This document shows positions 1 to 7,748 of a stretch of 64,000 nt of DNA, piece by piece. The notes below the pieces were generated by a model. That model was given only the letters and a program-made list of their open reading frames with translations, ran no database searches and was not told the origin of the DNA. Both the position numbers and the translations under genes were made by a program. Every line of letters starts with the position of its first letter. Position 1 is the first letter of the stretch. The stretch is from an uncultured Pseudomonas sp. Its GTDB lineage: Bacteria > Pseudomonadota > Gammaproteobacteria > Pseudomonadales > Pseudomonadaceae. The stretch is taken from positions 124,001-188,000 of the forward strand of contig NZ_CAJYDW010000002.1 in the NCBI RefSeq assembly GCF_913774235.1, read 5' to 3'.

Positions 1-140
<140 letters not shown>

Positions 141-141
<1 letters not shown>

Positions 142-1535
142 TGGATTACCTGCCGCTCTTCCACAAGCTCGACGGCCGCCCTGTGCTGGTGATCGGCGGC
201 GGCGACATCGCCCTGCGCAAGAGCGTGCTGCTGGCCGAGGCTGGCGCCCGCATCACCCTGGTGGCGCCGGAGATCGAGCCGGAGGTGCGCGCCTTCGTCG
301 AGGCGAAGGGTGGCAGTTGCCGGGTCCAACGCTACGCAGCGGATCTGCTCGCCGGGCATTGCCTGGTGATCGCCGCTACCGACGATGACGAGGTCAACGA
401 AACGGTATCCCACGACGCCCAGGCGCTGGGGCTGCCGGTCAACGCGGTGGATGCGCCCAAGCTGTGCACCGTGATCTTCCCCGCCATCGTCGATCGTTCG
501 CCGCTGGTGATCGCCATTTCCAGCGGTGGCGACGCCCCGGTGCTGGCGCGGCTGGTGCGGGCCAAGCTGGAAAGCTGGATTCCGGCGACCTATGGGCAGT
601 TGGCACAGCTGGCCCAGCGCTTCCGTGCTCGGGTCAAGGCGCGCTTCGCCGACATCCAGGCGCGGCGTATCTTCTGGGAAGAGGTGTTCCAGGGCGAGGT
701 TGCCGAGAAGGTGTTCTCTGGCCAGCCTCAGGCGGCTGAAAAGCTGCTGGAAGCCAAGTTGACCAGCGAAGGGGAAACCTTTCGCGGTGAGGTCTATCTG
801 GTTGGTGCCGGCCCCGGTGATCCGGACCTGCTGACCTTTCGCGCCCTGCGCCTGATGCAGCAGGCCGACGTGGTGCTCTACGATCGCTTGGTGGCCCCAA
901 CCATCCTCGACATGTGCCGGCGCGATGCCGATCGCATCTATGTCGGCAAGCGCCGCGCTGAGCATGCTGTGCCCCAGGAAGATCTCAATCGCCTGCTGGT
1001 CAAGCTGGCCCGGGAGGGCAAGCGCGTCCTGCGACTCAAGGGCGGCGATCCCTTCATCTTCGGTCGGGGTGGCGAAGAGATCGAGGAGCTGGCGGCCGAA
1101 GGCATCCCCTTCCAGGTGGTGCCGGGCATCACCGCGGCTAGCGGTTGCGCGGCCTATGCCGGCATTCCCTTGACCCACCGTGACCATGCCCAGTCGGTAC
1201 GTTTCGTCACCGGCCATCTCAAGGACGGTTCGGCCGATTTGCCCTGGACCGATCTGGTGGCTCCGGGACAGACCCTGGTGTTCTACATGGGCCTGGTGGG
1301 GCTGCCGACCATTTGCGAGCAGCTCGTCGCCCATGGCAAGAATCCGGCAACGCCGGCTGCCCTGGTGCAGCAGGGCACCACCAGCAATCAGCGGGTATTC
1401 ACCGGAACCCTGCAGGATCTGCCGCAGTTGGTCGCCCAGCATGAGGTTCATGCACCGACGTTGGTGATCGTCGGCGAAGTGGTCGCGCTACGAGAAAAGC
1501 TGGCCTGGTTCGAAGGCGCTCAGACGACGGCCTGA
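141..1535 (+). CDS. cysG: Siroheme synthase (multifunctional)
   Basis: 464 residues, the usual length of the fused enzyme that makes siroheme for sulfite and nitrite reductases. The N-terminal half is the NAD-dependent precorrin-2 dehydrogenase/ferrochelatase, with a Rossmann GGGD at residues 19-22. The C-terminal half, from about residue 218, is the SAM-dependent uroporphyrinogen III methyltransferase: [12 protein letters not shown] at its start and [15 protein letters not shown] near residue 299. The ATG overlaps the serS stop codon. The gene converges on the GHR gene with only 4 bases between the stops. Confidence 0.97.
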
Positions 1536-1539
1536 TCGT

Positions 1540-2541
1540 TCAGGCCGATCCCTGGATGCCGACGCCCTGCAGGGCGTCTCGGCTGTGGGGCAGATCCAGC
1601 TCCAAGGCTGGCCCCTTGGGCACGATGCCGGTCGGATTGATCTGGGCATGGCTGCCGTAGTAGTGGTGCTTGATGTGCTGGAAGTCCACGGTCTCGGCGA
1701 TACCTGGCCACTGGTAGAGTTCGCGCAACCAGCCCTGTAGCGCTGGATAGTCGCGAATGCGCCGCAGGTTGCACTTGAAGTGGCCATGGTAGACGGCGTC
1801 GAAGCGAATCAGGGTGGTGAACAGGCGCCAGTCGGCTTCGGTCAGCCATTCGCCGGTGAGATAGCGGTGGGTCTGCAGCAATTTTTCCAGGTCGTCGAGG
1901 GTGGCGAAGACCTCGGCGAACGCCTCTTCGTAGGCCTCCTGGGTGGTGGCGAAGCCGGCCCGGTAGACGCCGTTGTTGACCGTCGGATAGATACGGTCGT
2001 TGAGGGCGTCGATGCGATCGCGCAGGGCCTCCGGGTAGAGATCCAGGCGGTTGCCGGTGAGCTCATCGAAGGCGCCATTGAACATGCGGATGATCTCGGC
2101 GGATTCGTTGCTGACGATGCGCTCCTCCTGGCGATCCCAAAGCACCGGCACCGTCACTCGGCCGGTGTAGTCGACCTGGTCGCGCTGATAGAGCTGGTAG
2201 AGGCGCTCAAGGTGATAGAGATCGTCGCCCGTGGAGCCGTGAGCCGGATCGAAGGTCCAGCCCTGTTCCCGCATCAGCCAGCTCACCACCGAGACGCCGA
2301 TCAGGTTCTCCAGGCCCTTGAGCTTGCGATAGATCAGGGTGCGGTGGGCCCAGGGGCAGGCGAGAGAGACGTAGAGGTGGTAACGGCCGGCTTCTGGCGG
2401 GTAGCGCTTGGCACCTTCCGGGACGGACTGCCCCGAGCGCGCGATCCAGTCGCGGCGCTGGGCCTCTTCACGCTTGAAATGGCCGTCCTCGCCATTGTCG
2501 TACCAACGGTCCTGCCACTGCCCATCGACCAATAAACCCAT
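1540..2541 (-). CDS. yqjG: Glutathionyl-hydroquinone reductase
   Basis: 333 residues, typical of the Xi-class glutathione transferases (YqjG/ECM4/PcpF) that reduce glutathionyl-hydroquinones and release glutathione. The catalytic motif CPWA is at residues 62-65, after the N-terminal GHxG-like stretch NGEDGHFKRE. The C-terminal half is the all-helical GST domain (DLEKLLQTHRYLTGEWLTEADWRLFTTL). It is a cytoplasmic detoxification enzyme. Start ATG at 2541. Confidence 0.93.
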   Translation of the reverse strand: MGLLVDGQWQDRWYDNGEDGHFKREEAQRRDWIARSGQSVPEGAKRYPPEAGRYHLYVSLACPWAHRTLIYRKLKGLENLIGVSVVSWLMREQGWTFDPAHGSTGDDLYHLERLYQLYQRDQVDYTGRVTVPVLWDRQEERIVSNESAEIIRMFNGAFDELTGNRLDLYPEALRDRIDALNDRIYPTVNNGVYRAGFATTQEAYEEAFAEVFATLDDLEKLLQTHRYLTGEWLTEADWRLFTTLIRFDAVYHGHFKCNLRRIRDYPALQGWLRELYQWPGIAETVDFQHIKHHYYGSHAQINPTGIVPKGPALELDLPHSRDALQGVGIQGSA

Positions 2542-2567
2542 GTCGTCATCCTCGTTGCGATGGGTTT

Positions 2568-2595
2568 AGGAACCCTGGCCAGGGCCGGGGTTCCT
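2568..2595. terminator. Hairpin between ybiB and the GHR gene
   Basis: AGGAACCC and GGGTTCCT arms enclose an inner GGCC/GGCC pair. It lies just past the ybiB stop codon on the minus strand. There is no T-run, so it may be a weak terminator or an RNA-stability hairpin. Confidence 0.4.
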
Positions 2596-2604
2596 GTCGC
2601 TCGG

Positions 2605-3588
2605 TCAGAGCGTGCGCTCACGGGCTTCCCAGAGGCGTTCGGCGGCGCTTTGGGCGCTTGCTTGGTCCTGTCCGAGGGCGCGCAAGGCTACGACCAGGGT
2701 GGCAATCACTGCCAGGCGTCCATAGGCATCCTCTGCCTCGCCACACCAGGTGGCGGCCAGCAGGGCAGGGTCGAGCTGCTCGGGCTTGACCTGGCGACGC
2801 TCGGTCAGCGCCGGCCAGCTCTCGTCCCAGGCTTCACCGCCGCGGGTGCCATAGAGATGGGCGATGACGTCGGGATTCCGCTCAACCTCGCCGCCTTCAC
2901 CCTTGATCACGATGCTGTCGTCGCCCAGCAGGCGGCTGGCCTCGCGATGTACCTCCTGGTAGCCCGGGTGGAAGATGCTCTGCAGGATGCAGCGGGCGCC
3001 GCTGGGATTGAGCAGCCTGACCAGCGAATGGATCGGCGAGCGCAGGCCGAGCTGGGCCTTGAGGTCGATCATCCGCTGTAGTTGCGGCATCCAGGCCGCC
3101 AGCGGCAGGAAGGCCGGCTGGCCTTGGTCGAGCAGGGCGCCGACGCTTTGCCAGTCCTGGGCCGTCTGTAGGCCGAGGTCTGTCAGGCATTGCTCGGTGT
3201 AAAGCCGCCCCGCCGTATGAGTACCGCCGCCGTGCATGACGACGCGTACGCCACTACCCGCCAGGCACTTCACGGCCAGCAGGTACCAGGGCAGGTGGCG
3301 CTTCTTGCCGGCGTAGGAAGGCCAGTCGAGATCGACGGCGAAATTCGGGCGCTCGAGCCGCGCCCGCACGGCGCGGGTGAAGCCGGCCAGCTCTTCGGCG
3401 CTCTCTTCCTTGTGCCGGAGCAACATGAGGAAGGCGCCGAGCTGAACGTCTTCGACCTGGCCATCGAGGATCAGGCCCATGGCGGCTTCGGCCTCGACTT
3501 CGGTCAGACTGCGGGCGCCGCGCTTGCCCTTGCCCAGGGCCCGGACATAGACGGCGAAGGGATGTTCTTCGGGCGTGGTGAGGGTCAT
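2605..3588 (-). CDS. ybiB: YbiB/TrpD2-family anthranilate phosphoribosyltransferase-like protein
   Basis: 327 residues from the ATG at 3588. The fold resembles TrpD: N-terminal helices with LTEVEAEAAMGLILDGQVEDVQLGAFLMLLRHKEES, then HGGGTHTAGRLY in place of the TrpD glycine loop. The family (YbiB, TrpD2) binds nucleic acid and is not a tryptophan enzyme. YbiB of E. coli is LexA-regulated; I see no LexA box here. The start overlaps the tusE stop (ATGA), so it is the last gene of a tusDCBE-ybiB operon. An upstream in-frame extension to 3849 is an overlap with tusE and was not used. Confidence 0.88.
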   Translation of the reverse strand: MTLTTPEEHPFAVYVRALGKGKRGARSLTEVEAEAAMGLILDGQVEDVQLGAFLMLLRHKEESAEELAGFTRAVRARLERPNFAVDLDWPSYAGKKRHLPWYLLAVKCLAGSGVRVVMHGGGTHTAGRLYTEQCLTDLGLQTAQDWQSVGALLDQGQPAFLPLAAWMPQLQRMIDLKAQLGLRSPIHSLVRLLNPSGARCILQSIFHPGYQEVHREASRLLGDDSIVIKGEGGEVERNPDVIAHLYGTRGGEAWDESWPALTERRQVKPEQLDPALLAATWCGEAEDAYGRLAVIATLVVALRALGQDQASAQSAAERLWEARERTL

Positions 3589-3899
3589 AGGCAATTGTCC
3601 GGTTTCGGCAGGCCGGCAAGTTTGGCGCCGAGCTTGGCCGGCGCCCCCTTGAACAGCAGATTGAGTTGCAGGCTGGTGCCCAGTTCCGGGCCCAACGTCT
3701 GGGCAATGTACTTGATCAGCGGCCGGTTGGCCGGCGACAGCTGGAATTGGGCATAGAAATCTCGCAGCGCCTGCAGTACCTGCCAATGGCGCTCGGTCAG
3801 TTCGATGCCTTCCTTGAGCGCCAGTTGCTGGGCGACCTCCGGGCTCCATTGGGAAAGATCGCGCAGATAGCCTTCGGGGTCGAGGTCGAGAGAGGGCAT
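3585..3899 (-). CDS. tusE: Sulfur relay protein TusE (DsrC family)
   Basis: 104 residues from ATG 3899; a TTG at 3911 is in frame but would overlap tusB. The C-terminus is PKPDNCL, with the penultimate Cys that carries the persulfide in TusE. TusE accepts sulfur from TusBCD and hands it to MnmA for 2-thiolation of U34 in tRNA-Lys, -Glu and -Gln. LSPANRPLIKYI is the conserved DsrC core. Two bases separate it from tusB. Confidence 0.93.
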   Translation of the reverse strand: MPSLDLDPEGYLRDLSQWSPEVAQQLALKEGIELTERHWQVLQALRDFYAQFQLSPANRPLIKYIAQTLGPELGTSLQLNLLFKGAPAKLGAKLAGLPKPDNCL

Positions 3900-3901
3900 G
3901 C

Positions 3902-4201
3902 TCAGGTCCAACTGATGACCTTGGCGCAGGTCACGCTCAGGTCGACGAACGAGGGATAGTCGATCAGGATCACGTCACGTTCCGGCTGCAGCCGCCGCGC
4001 CTGGACGTCTTCCGTTAGGGCATAGAGGGCGACGCTGGCGGGCAACTGGGCCAGGTGTTCGGCGGCGAAGCTGCCTGGCCGCAGTGCCTCGACGGCGCCA
4101 CCGGTGAGCAGGACGACGTCCTCGCCACGCACCACCGCGAGACCTTCCAGGGCAGCGGGGTCCGTCAAAGGCGAGCGGGAAAACAGGTGCAGAGTGGTCA
4201 A
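3902..4201 (-). CDS. tusB: Sulfur relay protein TusB (DsrH family)
   Basis: 99 residues. The start MTTLHLFSRSPLTD and the end VISWT are typical of TusB. It forms the cytoplasmic TusBCD hexamer that carries sulfur in tRNA 2-thiouridine synthesis. It overlaps tusC by 4 bases, which indicates translational coupling. Confidence 0.9.
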   Translation of the reverse strand: MTTLHLFSRSPLTDPAALEGLAVVRGEDVVLLTGGAVEALRPGSFAAEHLAQLPASVALYALTEDVQARRLQPERDVILIDYPSFVDLSVTCAKVISWT

Positions 4202-4554
4202 ATGGAAATCACCTGATCATGGTCATGGATCAACGCCGCCAGGGCATCGGGTGCCAGCGGCGTCACCCAGGCAGGCAGTTGCTCGGGCGTGATACCCAGG
4301 CGCTGCAGGGCCGCGGCCTCCGCATAGATGGCTTCGACGCCGAACAATGGCAGGGCGGATAAATTGGCGCTCAGGTCCTTTTGTTCAAGGGCGGTGCTGT
4401 CGACGGCCAGCAGCTGGGTCACGCCCGGACCGGTGAACAGCAAGGCCAGGGGCAATTCGAAGGCGCCACCGGCAAGGACGATGTCCAGGGCTTCGCGCGG
4501 GCCCGAGCCGCCAAGCGCCGGCTGCCGGGTGATGACGAGGGTACTCTTGGCCAT
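4198..4554 (-). CDS. tusC: Sulfur relay protein TusC (DsrF family)
   Basis: 118 residues from ATG 4554 (MAKSTLVITRQPALGG). DsrE/F-like fold with the hydrophobic core ALDIVLAGGAFELPLALLFTGPGV. It is part of the TusBCD sulfurtransferase complex. One base separates it from the tusD stop. A longer in-frame reading upstream runs into tusD and has no homology-like content. Confidence 0.92.
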   Translation of the reverse strand: MAKSTLVITRQPALGGSGPREALDIVLAGGAFELPLALLFTGPGVTQLLAVDSTALEQKDLSANLSALPLFGVEAIYAEAAALQRLGITPEQLPAWVTPLAPDALAALIHDHDQVISI

Positions 4555-4555
4555 C

Positions 4556-4951
4556 TCAATCGCCTCCGAAGCAGAGCAGGCGGTCCGCATCCTGAATGGC
4601 TTCATGCAACTGGCCGAGGCCCGATAGCTGCCAGGGCGCGCGCACACTGATCGCGCCGTCACGCTCGTAGCGGCGGGCTTCGTTTTCGTCCAGCAGCCCG
4701 CGCTTGAGGGCGGCGGCGATACAGACCACGGCATCGATCCGGTGGCGCTCGATCAACTCACGCCAGCGCGCGGGCAGGTCCAACTCGTCCTGGCCACTGA
4801 CGAGCGCGTGGGAGGCGTTATGGACGCCGTCGCGATAGAGGAAGAGGCGCGAGACTTCATGCCCCCCGGCCAGCAGGGCCTCGCAAAAGCGCAGGGCCCG
4901 CCGCGCCGAGGGCGACTGGGGTGGGGAAAGGACAACGATGGCAAATTTCAT
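4556..4951 (-). CDS. tusD: Sulfurtransferase TusD (DsrE family)
   Basis: 131 residues. Cys-77 in AVVCIAAALKRG corresponds to the catalytic Cys-78 of E. coli TusD, which accepts persulfide sulfur from TusA. It is the first gene of the tusDCBE-ybiB run. The start codon lies only 5 bases past the hairpin that ends yccA, so either a promoter overlaps that hairpin or the operon depends on readthrough from yccA. Confidence 0.94.
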   Translation of the reverse strand: MKFAIVVLSPPQSPSARRALRFCEALLAGGHEVSRLFLYRDGVHNASHALVSGQDELDLPARWRELIERHRIDAVVCIAAALKRGLLDENEARRYERDGAISVRAPWQLSGLGQLHEAIQDADRLLCFGGD

Positions 4952-4956
4952 GGATA

Positions 4957-4981
4957 TAAAAAGGCCCGCCGAAGCGGGCCT
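4957..4981 (-). terminator. Rho-independent terminator of yccA
   Basis: On the minus strand, AGGCCCGC, loop TTCG and GCGGGCCT are followed by a T-run. It lies between the yccA stop and the tusD start. Confidence 0.8.
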
Positions 4982-5000
4982 CTCGGGCTACCGCTGATGA

Positions 5001-5669
5001 TCAATCGTTGTTGCTGGCGAATCCGAAGATCTGCAGCAAGCTGATGAACATATTGTAGATCGAGACGTACAGGGTGATGGTAGCCATGATGTAGTTGTCT
5101 TCACCACCGTGCACGATGGCGCTGGTCTGGAACAGGATCGCCGCGGCGGCGAACAGCACGAAGCCCGCGCTGATGGCCAGTTGCAGACCGCTGATCTGGA
5201 CGAAGAACGACAGCACCACGGCACCCAGCAGGATCCAGAAGCCCGCCATCAGGAAGCCGCTGAGGAAGCTCATGTCCTTGCGGCTGATCAGGGCGTAGGC
5301 CGACAGACCGAAGAAGGCCAGGGCGGTCATGCCTGCGGCGGAAGCGATCACGCTGCCACCGTTAGGCAAGCCCAGATACATGTTCAGGATCGGACCCAGG
5401 GTGTAGCCCATGAAGCCGGTGAGGGCGAAGGTGCTGACCAGACCCCAGCCGCTGTCCCGCGTCTTCACGGTCAGGAAGAACAGGCCATAGAAGCCGATCA
5501 GGACCACGAAGATGTTGGGGTAGGGTAGCCGCATCTGCTGCGAGACGAAGGCGACCAGGCCGCTGAACGCCAGGGTCATGGCCAGCAGGGCGTAGGTGTT
5601 GCGCAATACACGGCTGACGTCCCGCGGTTGCGCGATGGCAGGGTTGTAGGCGTATTGACGCTCGTTCAT
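5001..5669 (-). CDS. yccA: Bax inhibitor-1/YccA family inner-membrane protein
   Basis: 222 residues from ATG 5669, chosen because GGAG lies 8 bases upstream; the in-frame ATG at 5681 has no such site. Seven hydrophobic segments follow the N-terminal MNERQYAYNPAIAQ. YccA is a substrate and modulator of the FtsH membrane protease in E. coli. Other family members are described as pH-sensitive calcium leak channels. Its own hairpin terminator follows. Confidence 0.92.
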   Translation of the reverse strand: MNERQYAYNPAIAQPRDVSRVLRNTYALLAMTLAFSGLVAFVSQQMRLPYPNIFVVLIGFYGLFFLTVKTRDSGWGLVSTFALTGFMGYTLGPILNMYLGLPNGGSVIASAAGMTALAFFGLSAYALISRKDMSFLSGFLMAGFWILLGAVVLSFFVQISGLQLAISAGFVLFAAAAILFQTSAIVHGGEDNYIMATITLYVSIYNMFISLLQIFGFASNND

Positions 5670-5796
5670 GGTGTACTCCAAAGCTCAGTTAACGGTGTGA
5701 TGTACCGTACGACCCCGAAGATAGCAAATGTTGCTTAAGGATCGCTTGCGACTGTTTGACAGTGTGTTGCCATCAGGTACTATGCGCCCCTCTTAC

Positions 5797-5884
5797 GGAA
5801 GTGTGGCCGAGTGGTTTAAGGCAGCGGTCTTGAAAACCGCCGACTCGCAAGGGTCCCAGAGTTCGAATCTCTGCGCTTCCGCCA
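5797..5884 (+). tRNA. serT: tRNA-Ser (UGA)
   Basis: Acceptor arms GGAAGTG and CGCTTCC pair across 7 positions (one G-T). The anticodon stem GCGGT/ACCGC closes the loop CTTGAAA, with anticodon TGA. The T-arm has GTTCGAATC. A long variable arm gives the class II shape of tRNA-Ser, and CCA is encoded (5882-5884). The 3' part from 5823 is inside the prophage repeat, so it came with the phage and restores the gene. Confidence 0.97.
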
Positions 5885-5891
5885 CCTTCGA
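5823..5891 (+). repeat. Prophage attachment site attL (69-bp direct repeat)
   Basis: Identical over 69 bases to 54644-54712. It begins in the anticodon stem of tRNA-Ser and ends 7 bases after CCA. This copy sits in the intact tRNA gene, beside the integrase gene. Confidence 0.95.
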
Positions 5892-5892
5892 G

Positions 5893-5915
5893 GCCCCGTC
5901 TTTACGGGGCTTTTT
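5893..5915 (+). terminator. Rho-independent terminator of tRNA-Ser
   Basis: GCCCCGT, loop CTTT, ACGGGGC, then TTTTT. A sister hairpin with a different loop follows attR. Confidence 0.85.
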
Positions 5916-5953
5916 GCTGTCTGCAGGGTCGAATTTCAAGGGCCGTCCGGCAG

Positions 5954-6008
5954 GTAAAATAGGTGGAGTTCCGAAACTATTTCGGAACAGTTCCGAAACT
6001 CCGCCTAT
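5954..6008. repeat. Imperfect inverted repeat with GTTCCGAAACT copies (integrase arm region or int terminator)
   Basis: Two direct copies of GTTCCGAAACT (5968-5978 and 5990-6000) flank a reverse copy, inside a roughly 20-bp imperfect inverted repeat that ends at the int stop codon. Related sites lie at 54531-54541 and around 54582-54604 on the other prophage end. This fits integrase arm-type sites, but the structure could also end int transcription. Confidence 0.5.
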
Positions 6009-7054
6009 TTGGTTGGGCTCGCAATGGCGCCCAGGCGTCGATAAACGCGCTCGGTAATGTCCTCCTCAGTGTGGCCGAGCAGCTTGCTCGCCTCCTTGGG
6101 ATCGAGGATCTCGGACGCCGCTTTTGGGCGGATGTCGCGGAACTGGAACTGGCCGATCCGGAGCGCCAGCTGCGCATCGCCCGCTTCTATCGCGGCGATC
6201 TTCGCCAGCTCCCTGGCCGCATCCCAGCGGATCCGCAGCATGGATGTCGTGAGGCGGCGCCCACGGCCGGTAACGATCAGGAACGGGCTGACCCGGACAG
6301 GGTAGCGGGCTTCGAACATTCGCAGCAGCGCGCCCAGGCTGTTGTCCGCTCCATTGGCCTGCAGCAGGATGCGCAAGCGCTTGCTGGTCTTGCCCTGTTG
6401 CACGGTCAGGAACTCACCCTCGACGTCGTCCCAGCGCATGGACAGCACGTCGGCCGGGCGCTGGCCGGTGAGGTAGGCGAGGTCCATGGCGTCCTTCAGT
6501 TCCGGCGTGGCCTTCTGATAGACAGCAGCCCACACCGCGTCATTAGCATAGTAGTCCCTGGGTGCCTCCCGGTTCTTCCTGACGCCCTGGCATGGGTTCT
6601 CCCGGACCGTCAGCCCCCATTCCCGCGCCATGTTGAAGACGTGGGATAGCGTGGCAATCTCGCGGTTGGCTCGCACCTTCGCCGTCCGGGCATCTCGGTA
6701 CTGTGCGATGGTTGCCGGGGTGATGGAGTCGATAGGTGCTTCGTCGAAGACAGGCCGCAGCTGCCGCAGCTCGGCGAGGTTGTCCCGCTGGGTGCGGGGC
6801 GCCTTCTTGGGGATCACGTCACGGACGTACCGATCGAAGATGGAGCGCATCACCCGTAGGTCCTGCGGCTTCTCCTTCGCTTCCAGCTCCGCCCACCGCA
6901 TCCTGGCGACGTCCAAGTCGCCTCCCAGCGGTATCTCCTTTCCGGCAGCATCGCGATAGTAGTAGGCCACCCAGACCTTTCCGTTCTTCCTGGCCCGCTT
7001 GCGCCGGTAGACGCCCGGCGGCAGGTCGCGATTCTCCTTACTTCTAGGGCGCAT
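6005..7054 (-). CDS. int: Phage tyrosine integrase
   Basis: 349 residues. The tyrosine recombinase catalytic residues are visible: Arg-199 (TGQRPADVL), Lys-222, Arg-309 (FRDIR), His-328 (LLGHT) and Tyr-338 (ITERVYRR). The usual His of the HxxR box is Phe-305 or Arg-306 here, a variation also seen in related phage enzymes. The N-terminal half has the arm-binding and core-binding domains. It recombines attP with tRNA-Ser. It starts one base after the DUF4224 stop, so the two are co-expressed and excision control is likely shared. Confidence 0.96.
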   Translation of the reverse strand: MRPRSKENRDLPPGVYRRKRARKNGKVWVAYYYRDAAGKEIPLGGDLDVARMRWAELEAKEKPQDLRVMRSIFDRYVRDVIPKKAPRTQRDNLAELRQLRPVFDEAPIDSITPATIAQYRDARTAKVRANREIATLSHVFNMAREWGLTVRENPCQGVRKNREAPRDYYANDAVWAAVYQKATPELKDAMDLAYLTGQRPADVLSMRWDDVEGEFLTVQQGKTSKRLRILLQANGADNSLGALLRMFEARYPVRVSPFLIVTGRGRRLTTSMLRIRWDAARELAKIAAIEAGDAQLALRIGQFQFRDIRPKAASEILDPKEASKLLGHTEEDITERVYRRLGAIASPTK

Positions 7055-7055
7055 C

Positions 7056-7298
7056 TTATTTCACTCGGGAGAGGTCCGGGGTCCAGGCCTGGGCCGGTAG
7101 TGGAGGGGGTTGTAAGGCTCCGGGCTCCGCCAGGATGCCGAGCTTCTGCCGGGCATAGAGGCGCCCCACCAGGGGACGCTTGCCGCGGCTCTCGACGTAG
7201 TGCCAGCGGTGATCATCGAGCCAGCGGCGTTGCCAACCTCTGGCCTTGTAGCCGGTAATCTCGGCCAGCTCTTCATCGGAAAGGATTTCGCTTTCCAT
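7056..7298 (-). CDS. DUF4224 protein, probable excisionase or integrase accessory protein
   Basis: 80 residues from ATG 7298. The start MESEILSDEELAEITGYKA with a WL/HRWHYVESRGKRPLVGR core is the DUF4224 pattern, a small winged-helix-like protein commonly encoded just upstream of phage integrases. The stop lies one base before int. The role in excision is inferred from position only. Confidence 0.75.
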   Translation of the reverse strand: MESEILSDEELAEITGYKARGWQRRWLDDHRWHYVESRGKRPLVGRLYARQKLGILAEPGALQPPPLPAQAWTPDLSRVK

Positions 7299-7427
7299 GG
7301 GCAATACCTCTTCGCGCCGGCCGGCGGCCAGCTGTTCGGGATGATAGGAATGGTTTTGCGCCACCGACCGCGGCGTGTTTAAAGTGCCTATCGATCGGTT
7401 AGCTAGACGGCGGAAAAGGAAAGCGCG

Positions 7428-7691
7428 ATGACATTGCACAGCGATGGACAGGGATTGCCGAAGGATCAAAAGTGCCGCTATTGCGGCGAGCTCTTCACCG
7501 AGAAAGCGCTAAGGAAGCACGCTCCTAAATGCTTGGGTCCGGCCGGCAAGCGCGTATGCGATCTCAAAGGGGCAGCCCGTGCCCGACGTCTGAAACTCCT
7601 TTTTGAAGGGCCTAAGAAGAAAAAGAAGGGTCGAAGTGTTTTCACCATAGGCGGTGGTGCCTTCGGTCTGGGCAAAAGTCGTAAGCACTGA
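7428..7691 (+). CDS. Small zinc-finger-like phage protein
   Basis: 87 residues. A single Cys2-His-Cys pattern (CRYCGELFTEKALRKHAPKC, residues 16-35) precedes a Lys-rich tail with KKKKK. GGAAAGG lies upstream of the ATG. It is divergent from the int/DUF4224 pair and stands alone among leftward genes. Function unknown; nucleic-acid binding is a reasonable guess. Confidence 0.65.
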   Translation: MTLHSDGQGLPKDQKCRYCGELFTEKALRKHAPKCLGPAGKRVCDLKGAARARRLKLLFEGPKKKKKGRSVFTIGGGAFGLGKSRKH

Positions 7692-7748
7692 CCCATTTAT
7701 CCCCCCGGCGGAGATGATCCGTTGATCTGGCGCTGGCAAGCATCGGTG

